The translations under genes and the position numbers were made by a program. From Clostridia bacterium (lineage in GTDB: Bacteria > Bacillota > Clostridia > Oscillospirales > SIG627), in contig JAFTEP010000043.1 in the NCBI GenBank assembly GCA_017453605.1, positions 1 to 11,454 on the forward strand: DNA of 11,454 nucleotides, in the 5' to 3' direction. Positions within the stretch are counted from its first letter, which is position 1. Each line of letters begins with the position of its first letter. Shown piece by piece: positions 6,151-11,454 of this stretch. The notes below the pieces were generated by a model, which made no database searches, was not told the DNA's origin, and saw only the letters and a list, made by a program, of their open reading frames with translations.

Positions 6151-7292
6151 AAGAAACAATTGAAACAAGAGAGATATTTGAAAGAATGGTGACGCTCCGG
6201 CGGGAACTTCACAAGCATCCGGAAGTCGGATTCGATCTGCCGCAGACCGTGAAAACGGTGGAAGACGAGCTGAGAGAGGCAGGCGTAGACTTCACCGAGA
6301 GTTACGGAAAAAGCAGCGTCGTCGCCGAGATCGGAACGGGCGAAAAAACCGTTGCCGTCAGAGCTGACACAGACGCGCTGCCTATAGAAGAGAAGACCTG
6401 CTTGCCTTATTCTTCCGAAAACAAAGGGATGATGCACGCCTGCGGCCACGATTCGCACACCGCGGTGCTTCTCGGGCTCGCGCGGTATCTGAAGGCGCAC
6501 GAAAAAGAGCTGAAAACCAAAGTGCGGCTCATTTTCCAGCCCAGCGAGGAGGGCGCCGTCAGCGGAGCGAAAATGCTCGTCGAAAACAGCGTTATGGACG
6601 GAGTGGATCATATAATCGGCACCCACTGCGAGCCCGGAGCGAACACCGGAGAGATAGCCGTTTGCCGGGGCGATTTTATGGCGGCGTGCGTCCCGCTTAG
6701 GATCGTATTCACGGGCAGATGCTCGCATGCCACCGCCCCGAAAGCCGGAATAGACGCGATCGAAATGGCAAACGAGGCTTACGTCAGGCTCAAAAAATCC
6801 GTTGCAGAACTCGCGGGGATGAAAGAATATATATGGTCGGTCGGCGTTTTCCGCGGAGGAGAGGCGCACAACGTGATCGCCGAAAACTGCAGGCTCGAAA
6901 TCTCGTTCAGGTTTTACGATAATAATTTTGCGGAAGAGATGAGAAAAACCACCTTCTCAATCTGCGAAGAAATCGCCGCATCTTTCGGCGGAAAGGTCGA
7001 TATAGACTGGCATCTGAGCACTCCCGCGGTACATAACGACGAACGCGTAACAAATGACTTTGTCGCCGCCTTAAAAGCGGCAGGGAACAAAGTCGTGCCG
7101 CTTGAAAAGAAGATGGGCTCAGAGGATTTCGGCTGGTATCTCACGAAATCGCCCGGGATGATCTTCCGCTTCGGTACAAATTCCGGAAGCGGCGGCTTTG
7201 CGTCGGGACTTCACACAAGCGATTTCTGTCCGGATGAAAAATCTCTTAAATACGCCTTTTCGGCTTTCGCCGATTATTTATTCTCCTTATGA
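6147..7292 (+). CDS. M20D-family metal-dependent amidohydrolase (N-acyl-amino-acid hydrolase)
   Basis: The 381-residue cytoplasmic protein resembles the M20D group, which includes hippurate hydrolases, IAA-amino acid hydrolases and N-acetyl-diaminopimelate deacetylase; they cleave N-acyl groups from amino acids with a metal ion. Conserved features are LRRELHKHPEVGF (17-29), VRADTDALPI (71-80), the MHACGHDSHTA metal box with Cys99 and His101 (96-106), QPSEEGA with Glu134-135 (131-137), GTH with His160, SHATAPKAGIDA in the lid or dimerisation domain (193-204), SEDFGWY (325-331) and GLHTSDF with His356. All key ligands seem present and the length is normal. Its ATG lies within the end of the aminotransferase gene (four-base overlap), so both products are probably made together for one pathway. 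No clear terminator follows; a hairpin lies 67 bases downstream. The actual acyl group and amino acid are unknown. Confidence 0.9.
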   Translation: MKETIETREIFERMVTLRRELHKHPEVGFDLPQTVKTVEDELREAGVDFTESYGKSSVVAEIGTGEKTVAVRADTDALPIEEKTCLPYSSENKGMMHACGHDSHTAVLLGLARYLKAHEKELKTKVRLIFQPSEEGAVSGAKMLVENSVMDGVDHIIGTHCEPGANTGEIAVCRGDFMAACVPLRIVFTGRCSHATAPKAGIDAIEMANEAYVRLKKSVAELAGMKEYIWSVGVFRGGEAHNVIAENCRLEISFRFYDNNFAEEMRKTTFSICEEIAASFGGKVDIDWHLSTPAVHNDERVTNDFVAALKAAGNKVVPLEKKMGSEDFGWYLTKSPGMIFRFGTNSGSGGFASGLHTSDFCPDEKSLKYAFSAFADYLFSL

Positions 7293-7358
7293 AAACACGA
7301 AATGATAAATGAGGCTGCCTGATAATCGTTTCCGCGGTACGTCTTTGTATTTTCCCTG

Positions 7359-7391
7359 AGCGTTTCGGAGTATTTACTCTTCAAAAACGCT
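7359..7391 (+). repeat. Nested inverted repeat ahead of the GH20 promoter
   Basis: AGCGTTT (7359-7365) pairs with AAACGCT (7385-7391), and inside it GAGTA (7368-7372) can pair with TACTC (7375-7379). It ends nine bases before the -35 at 7400. It lacks a good T-run, so it would be a poor terminator for the amidohydrolase gene; a regulator site is equally possible. The rest of the 170-base gap from 7293 to 7462 shows only the GH20 promoter and leader. Confidence 0.35.
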
Positions 7392-7399
7392 TTCTCCGA

Positions 7400-7428
7400 T
7401 TGACAAAACGCAGGATGCGTGATATGAT
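7400..7428 (+). promoter_or_regulatory. Promoter and candidate operator of the GH20 gene
   Basis: TTGACA (7400-7405), 17-bp spacer and TATGAT (7423-7428), with TG at 7420-7421 as an extended -10. The spacer holds a perfect 13-bp palindrome, ACGCA-GGA-TGCGT (7408-7420). Sequence and spacing closely match the promoter at 4126-4154. A ribosome site AAGGAG (7449-7454) lies eight bases before the ATG at 7463; the in-frame codon at 7400 lies inside the promoter and cannot be the start. Confidence 0.8.
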
Positions 7429-7462
7429 TATTGCATATCCGAAACGTGAAGGAGTGAGCAAA

Positions 7463-8881
7463 ATGTATCTGATACCGAAGCCCAAGGCGCTTGAAGCGCC
7501 GGAGAAGGATGTTCTTTTCGATCTGCCGCAGAAGGTGGACGGGGGCGAATTCAACAATGCCGCAAAGACGCTCTGCGGGCTCACGAACAGATTTTCATAC
7601 AAGAAGCTCTCGCTCGGCGACGGCGGGATCATTTTCAGGATGGACGGCAATCTCGATTCCGGCTCCTACAGACTTTCCGTCGGCGAGGACGGAGTCAGGC
7701 TCGACGCGCCCGACGAGGACGGCGCGTTCAACGGGGTCTCCACCCTGATCCAGCTCATCACCGAGGAAGGCAAGATCGCGAAAGCCGAGATCGCCGACTC
7801 GCCCTCGAGCGAATACAGCTCCGTGATGGTCGATCTGGCGAGAGTCCGGCACAGCTTCGAGATGGTCAAGCAGTACGTCGATCTGTGCCGCTTCTACAAG
7901 ATCAGGGTCCTGCACCTGCACTTCACGGACGATCAGAGCTACACACTGCCCTCGCTCCTGTTCCCGGACCTCTCGACTCCCGGCAGATCCTACACTCTCG
8001 CGCAGATAAGGGAGCTCAACGAATACGCGCGTCTGAGGGGCGTGCGGATCATGCCCGAGATCGACGTTCCGGGTCACTGCAAAGCCTTCCAGACAAACTA
8101 CTCCGACACCTTCGGGACAAAGGGCATCATCCCCATAAACAAGAAGTCGATGGACGCGATGAAGTCCCTCTTCAAGGAGCTCTGCGATCTCTTCCCGTAT
8201 TCGGAATATATACACATCGGCGGAGACGAGGCGGAAATAAAAAAGTGGCTCGAGAACGAGGCCGATTTCGAATATTACAGATCGGTCGGTATAGACCCGA
8301 AAGACGAGAACGCCGCCGAGTTTCTTCTGGCGCACTTTGTCAACGAAATGGCGACCGCCGTCTTCGAGAAGGGCAGACAGCCGATCGCCTGGGAGGGCTT
8401 CAGGGAGTGCGCGAACCATCTTGTGAGAAAAGATCTCATCATGGTTAGCTGGGAGAACTACTACCAGACCACTCCGCAGCTTCTGAAAGCAGGATTCAAA
8501 ATCATCAACTGCTCCTGGCAGCCGCTTTACGTCGTATCGCCACGCACCTTCTGGAGAGAGCGCGACGTCTTCGAGTGGGATCTGACCTACTGGAAGCCGA
8601 TCCACAACAAATCGCCCTACTACGGCTCTTTCGTCCGTGTCGAAGACTGTCCCGAGATCCTCGGCGGCGGCCTGTGCGTGTGGAGCGACAGCATCGAGCG
8701 CTTCCACGGCGCGGATTTCATACCCGAGGGAACTCAGTTCGAGTTTGAGAAGGCCATCGAGCGTATCCCCGCCCTCGCCGAAAACGTCTGGAACAGAGAA
8801 AAGATCAGAGATTTCTCCGACTATCTCAAAGCGAGGATAACCCTGCAGAGAAAACTCAATAAGATCCTCGCGGACGACTGA
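7463..8881 (+). CDS. GH20 beta-N-acetylhexosaminidase, cytoplasmic
   Basis: The 472-residue enzyme should release terminal beta-linked GlcNAc or GalNAc by substrate-assisted catalysis. A short N-terminal GH20b-like region (about 45-115: GSYRLSV, GAFNGVSTLIQLI) precedes the barrel. Family marks are SVMVDLARVRHSF with Arg127 (120-132), LHLHFTDDQSY (150-160), IMPEIDVPGH (196-205), the catalytic pair Asp255-Glu256 in HIGGDEAE (251-258), IAWEGF (308-313), and tryptophans 352 and 407 (CVWSDS) likely lining the site. There is no signal peptide and no carbohydrate-binding or sugar-lectin domain, so it likely acts on imported oligosaccharides. It has its own dyad-containing promoter like that of the AraC unit and ends in a strong terminator. 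The GH29 fucosidase converges on it, suggesting a shared glycan-use theme. Exact linkage preference, including a lacto-N-biosidase type, cannot be told. Confidence 0.92.
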   Translation: MYLIPKPKALEAPEKDVLFDLPQKVDGGEFNNAAKTLCGLTNRFSYKKLSLGDGGIIFRMDGNLDSGSYRLSVGEDGVRLDAPDEDGAFNGVSTLIQLITEEGKIAKAEIADSPSSEYSSVMVDLARVRHSFEMVKQYVDLCRFYKIRVLHLHFTDDQSYTLPSLLFPDLSTPGRSYTLAQIRELNEYARLRGVRIMPEIDVPGHCKAFQTNYSDTFGTKGIIPINKKSMDAMKSLFKELCDLFPYSEYIHIGGDEAEIKKWLENEADFEYYRSVGIDPKDENAAEFLLAHFVNEMATAVFEKGRQPIAWEGFRECANHLVRKDLIMVSWENYYQTTPQLLKAGFKIINCSWQPLYVVSPRTFWRERDVFEWDLTYWKPIHNKSPYYGSFVRVEDCPEILGGGLCVWSDSIERFHGADFIPEGTQFEFEKAIERIPALAENVWNREKIRDFSDYLKARITLQRKLNKILADD

Positions 8882-8901
8882 CAACAATTATATAACAGCC
8901 C

Positions 8902-8943
8902 GCCCCGGCAAGCCTTTCTTTCGGCCTGCCGGGGCTTTCGTTT
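8902..8943 (+). terminator. Intrinsic terminator of the GH20 gene
   Basis: A 9-bp stem GCCCCGGCA (8902-8910) with TGCCGGGGC (8927-8935), extended past one mismatch by GCC with GGC, closes on a short TTTCTTTC loop. It is followed by TTTCGTTT. It lies 20 bases after the GH20 stop codon. Confidence 0.85.
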
Positions 8944-8957
8944 CGGGTCGAAAATCA

Positions 8958-8979
8958 GGGCGGGGATCGCTCCCCGCCC
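8958..8979 (-). terminator. Terminator hairpin of the GH29 gene
   Basis: GGGCGGGGA and TCCCCGCCC form a perfect 9-bp stem around a four-base loop, 28 bases past the fucosidase stop on the minus strand, followed there by TGATTTTCG. The T-run is only moderate. The central 20 bases (8959-8978) are identical to the hairpin at 10349-10368. Confidence 0.7.
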
Positions 8980-9007
8980 GGGTCAAATTGCGCTTACGCC
9001 GCACCAT

Positions 9008-10207
9008 TCAGCGCCAGATCACTTCGATCACGATCGCTTCGCTCGCGAGCTCGTCCGACGGGATCCCGGTGATATGAAGGTACGGCTTCGCGCGTCCCTC
9101 GGAGAAAAATTCCGGGAGAGGTTCGTAGGCGAAGGACAGTTCTTTGCCCGTGTTCAGAAGCCGCACGGACCGAGGCAGGCAGGGGAAACGGCGAAGAGAA
9201 AACGCGGAGGAACACAGTCCGTCCGGGAAATGAAAGTATGTTTTGCCGTCCTTTCGCGTCACGATCGGCACGCCGCCTTTGACGCCGTAATCGAACTTAT
9301 CCTCCTCGTGACAGCACAGAGCGCCCTCCATCCTCTTGTACCAGTCCCCGACGCGGCGGATCCGCGAGGCGTACTCCTCAGGGATCTTGCCGGACGCGTC
9401 GGGACCGACGTTCAACAGATAGCTCGCTCCGCGAGCCATCATACGGTCGATCGAGCCCGTGAGGTAACGGAGCGTGAAGAAATCCTCGTTTTTCCTGTAG
9501 CCCCAGCTCTGTTCGCCGACGGAATTGCACGCCTCCGTCATTCTGGTAAAGGCTTCCACGCCGGAAGCCGGGGTATAATCCCGCTCGGGAGTGGAAAAAT
9601 CGCCCTTTGAGTACCCGCGGTCGTTGATGAAAATGCCGGGCTGAAGAGAGCGGATCAGCTCGTTGAGGGACGGATCGTCGATCTTCGGCGGGATGTCCCA
9701 GAAGAAAGTGTATAAAGGTCCGTAATTCGAGCACAACTCGCGCACCTGATCCCTGACGTAAGAAAGATATTTGTCCGGATCGGTCCCGTTGTCTGAGAGA
9801 GCTTTCCACTGATGGCTTGACGCCGGATTGAAGCCGAACGGATGATGCCAGTCGGGGCAGGAATAGTAGACCGAAAGCTTCATCCCGTGCCGCGCGCAGG
9901 AATCAGCGAGCATTTTCAGAACGTCTTTCCCGTAGGGAGTGTTCGTTATCTTATAGTCGCTGTACGCCGTGTCCCACATACAAAAGCCGTCGTGGTGCTT
10001 TGCCGTGAAGCAGACGTATTCCATACCCGCGTCCCGCGCGAGCAGGACCCACTTGTCCGGGTCGAATTTTTGGGGATCGAAGCGCTTCGCGAGAGCTTCG
10101 TATTGATCCCTGTCCATATCCATCCGGGCAAAGACCTGCTCCTGAACGCCGGTCAGCGCGTATATGCCCCAATGAACAAACATCCCGAATCTGTTTTGGT
10201 GCGTCAT
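9008..10207 (-). CDS. GH29 alpha-L-fucosidase, cytoplasmic
   Basis: The 399-residue enzyme should remove alpha-linked L-fucose from glycans by a retaining mechanism. Family marks: FGMFVHWGIYA (7-17), AKHHDGFCMWDT (69-80), LSVYYSCPDWHHP (111-123), FFWDIPP with Asp171 as the probable nucleophile (168-174), WGYRKNE (235-241) and RGASYLLNVGPDASGKIPEE (259-278). A short beta-rich tail ends in VIEVIWR. No signal peptide is present. The start at 10207 has GGAGG (10214-10218) six bases upstream. The in-frame ATG at 10240 sits almost on the predicted transcription start and has no ribosome site, so it was rejected. It is shorter than the roughly 450-500 residues of many secreted GH29 enzymes and lacks an obvious binding module. 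It converges on GH20 and probably acts on the same class of imported fucosylated oligosaccharide. Confidence 0.92.
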   Translation of the reverse strand: MTHQNRFGMFVHWGIYALTGVQEQVFARMDMDRDQYEALAKRFDPQKFDPDKWVLLARDAGMEYVCFTAKHHDGFCMWDTAYSDYKITNTPYGKDVLKMLADSCARHGMKLSVYYSCPDWHHPFGFNPASSHQWKALSDNGTDPDKYLSYVRDQVRELCSNYGPLYTFFWDIPPKIDDPSLNELIRSLQPGIFINDRGYSKGDFSTPERDYTPASGVEAFTRMTEACNSVGEQSWGYRKNEDFFTLRYLTGSIDRMMARGASYLLNVGPDASGKIPEEYASRIRRVGDWYKRMEGALCCHEEDKFDYGVKGGVPIVTRKDGKTYFHFPDGLCSSAFSLRRFPCLPRSVRLLNTGKELSFAYEPLPEFFSEGRAKPYLHITGIPSDELASEAIVIEVIWR

Positions 10208-10245
10208 CGTGATCCTCCGGATTATTAACTCTTTTTTCATTGATG

Positions 10246-10275
10246 ATTATATCCTTTTCCCGGCTTATTTGTCAA
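10246..10275 (-). promoter_or_regulatory. Promoter of the GH29 gene
   Basis: On the minus strand TTGACA (10270-10275), an 18-bp spacer and TATAAT (10246-10251). Unlike the other promoters here it lacks TG before the -10 and has no spacer dyad. The predicted start near 10239 decides the translation start in favour of 10207. Confidence 0.8.
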
Positions 10276-10305
10276 GACGGGAGGGGAAATTGGTGAAACC
10301 GAGGG

Positions 10306-10337
10306 TCTTTCTCAGGCGCTTTGGCGTCGGAGAAAGA
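10306..10337. repeat. Inverted repeat upstream of the GH29 promoter
   Basis: TCTTTCTC (10306-10313) and GAGAAAGA (10330-10337) are perfect 8-bp arms separated by 16 bases. They lie about 30 bases upstream of the fucosidase -35 and next to the terminator of the right-hand gene. They could be a regulator site for the fucosidase gene or an extra structure in the transcript end; nothing decides between them. Confidence 0.35.
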
Positions 10338-10347
10338 AGCAGAAACA

Positions 10348-10369
10348 AGGCGGGGATCGCTCCCCGCCT
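10348..10369 (-). terminator. Terminator hairpin of the XRE-type gene
   Basis: AGGCGGGGA and TCCCCGCCT form a perfect 9-bp stem with a TCGC loop, 24 bases past the stop codon on the minus strand and followed there by TTGTTTCTG. The T-run is weak. It shares 20 identical bases with the hairpin after the GH29 gene. Confidence 0.65.
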
Positions 10370-10393
10370 CGGGCTGTTTTGCTGCAATAGATT

Positions 10394-11454
10394 TCATTGT
10401 TTGGCGTTTTCTGTTCTCCGCATCAGCATCAGAAATCTTTCATCGTTCTTTAATTCATCAAACCTGCTGTCATTCAATTTGGAACCAAGATCCTTAAATC
10501 TGTCGATTCGCTTAATAAAGAATTCACGGGAAACCGCTCTGAGAAGCGGTGATACCGTTCGTGTATCTTTGTCGATTCGGGGATAGTCTGATGTATCATA
10601 ATTCACCATTCTTTCAAGAGAATCGAGCGCCTTTTCACGGTTGCCGTCCTTCAGATACGCTTCGGCAAGCGTAAGATACAGATCAGCGTGATCTCTGTAA
10701 TGGATCGGCGGTTTCACCGCATCGTCTTTGAATATGCAATCAATCATTTCAAACGCTGTTTCGATGACCTTTTCGGCTGAATTATAGTCCCTGGAGGCGA
10801 CAAAAGCTTCGGCAAGACGGTCAACACTTCTCAATGTTCCCTCAATATAATGCATGATCGCATACTGCAAGCTGTCGATCTCAAAACCGTCTTTTTTCCA
10901 ATGTGAGCAGTAAGCATACATAACGTGGATATTAAAATCAGCGCGCGCAGGAAACTGTTCAATATGCGTATGCGCCTCCTTGAAATTTCCGTATGCCGAA
11001 TGAAGCATGACCATAATCATGTGAGCGCGCATTATTTCGCTTATTTTTTTAGAATATGAAATGACAAGATCTGCATACCGTATACACTCTCGATAAATAG
11101 CTTTTGAGTGTTCGGCGTCATAAATATCGGTTTCAGGGTATGAAAGCGCCAACCCCGCTTCAAGACATTCTCTTAACAGAATCGTATTGTTGGGAAACTG
11201 CTTCAAACCTTCCTGTAAAACAAGATATTTATTAAACATTCCGGATGAATCAAGAGGTCGTGAAAGACATTTTTGCGCATTTTTTATAATACTTTGAACC
11301 TCATCTGAATCGTTTATCCCGAAAACTCCGAAAAGCGTATCCGTACTCACTCCGAATAATCTTGCGAGCGGCACGACTTGCGAAATATCGGGCATTCCTG
11401 TATCGTTTTCCCATTTGCTGACCGCCTGAAAGGTCACCCCGAGCAATTTTGCAA
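10394..11454 (-). CDS. XRE-type helix-turn-helix regulator with TPR-like C-terminal region, 5' end missing
   Basis: About 353 residues are visible, reading in frame from the right edge, so the first part of the DNA-binding domain is outside the window. The visible start, AKLLGVTFQAVSKWENDTGM then PDISQVVPLARLFGVSTDTL, is the second half of a Cro/CI-type domain, with VTFQAVSKWEN as recognition helix. The rest is helical with TPR-like pairs, for example LYLTLAEAYLKDGNREKALDS, resembling the sensor halves of other Firmicute XRE regulators. Effector and targets are unknown. Its base composition differs from its neighbours: the line 11041-11100 has 17 G or C in 60, while 8101-8160 in the GH20 gene has 32. 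Recent acquisition is possible. The TTG at 11446 is an internal codon of the helix-turn-helix, not the start. Confidence 0.88.
   Translation of the reverse strand, partial: AKLLGVTFQAVSKWENDTGMPDISQVVPLARLFGVSTDTLFGVFGINDSDEVQSIIKNAQKCLSRPLDSSGMFNKYLVLQEGLKQFPNNTILLRECLEAGLALSYPETDIYDAEHSKAIYRECIRYADLVISYSKKISEIMRAHMIMVMLHSAYGNFKEAHTHIEQFPARADFNIHVMYAYCSHWKKDGFEIDSLQYAIMHYIEGTLRSVDRLAEAFVASRDYNSAEKVIETAFEMIDCIFKDDAVKPPIHYRDHADLYLTLAEAYLKDGNREKALDSLERMVNYDTSDYPRIDKDTRTVSPLLRAVSREFFIKRIDRFKDLGSKLNDSRFDELKNDERFLMLMRRTENAKQ

Noticed and set aside
7595..8887. Long open frame (430 codons) antisense to GH20
   Set aside because: The plus strand has complete GH20 motifs, promoter and terminator; the antisense product resembles no family and is a shadow.
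10208..10240. Start of GH29 at the upstream ATG (10240)
   Set aside because: It lies at the predicted transcription start with no ribosome site, while the ATG at 10207 has GGAGG and begins exactly where GH29 similarity starts.
10276..10393. Carbon catabolite (cre) operator near the fucosidase promoter
   Set aside because: No stretch matches the TGWAANCGNTNWCA pattern convincingly in either orientation.

Overview
The window looks like chromosome from an anaerobic, fairly GC-rich Clostridia-type Firmicute, probably uncultured and from a gut or rumen. This is inferred from the reverse-rubrerythrin start, strong GGAGG-type ribosome sites, sigma-A promoters with extended -10 elements, a lipoprotein with a Gram-positive style signal, and two glycoside hydrolases for host-type glycans. 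No rRNA, tRNA, CRISPR array, transposase or phage gene is visible.

Layout. At the left edge is the 5' part of a reverse rubrerythrin (minus strand). It is divergent from a 744-residue lipoprotein (384-2618) that joins a PstS-like binding domain to what looks like a duplicated RsiV/DUF3298-type region. Next is a Schlafen-AlbA_2/ATPase-like/winged-helix regulator (2698-4101) with its own promoter 3 bp after the lipoprotein stop. An apparent three-gene unit follows: an AraC-family regulator (4187-4924), a class I PLP aminotransferase (4996-6150) and an M20D amidohydrolase (6147-7292), the last two overlapping by ATGA. A GH20 beta-N-acetylhexosaminidase (7463-8881) has its own promoter. It converges on a minus-strand GH29 alpha-L-fucosidase (9008-10207), with one terminator for each gene between them. 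The right edge holds most of a minus-strand XRE-type regulator with a TPR-like tail (10394-11454), visibly AT-richer than the rest.

How the genes may work together. Neither GH20 nor GH29 has a signal peptide, so they probably trim imported fucosylated or N-acetylhexosamine-containing oligosaccharides in the cytoplasm. The aminotransferase and amidohydrolase form a translationally coupled pair, consistent with deacylation of an N-acyl amino acid plus transamination, either catabolic or like the acetyl-diaminopimelate branch of lysine synthesis. The promoter of the AraC unit and that of the GH20 gene are near-duplicates over about 45 bp. Both carry an ACGC-N5-GCGT dyad filling the -35/-10 spacer, which suggests common control.

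The less ordinary signals are regulatory: these twin dyad promoters, an 11-bp hairpin that buries the Shine-Dalgarno sequence of the aminotransferase, repeated elements ahead of the lipoprotein promoter, and a 20-bp identical hairpin used downstream of both minus-strand genes. No complete new system can be claimed from the sequence alone.
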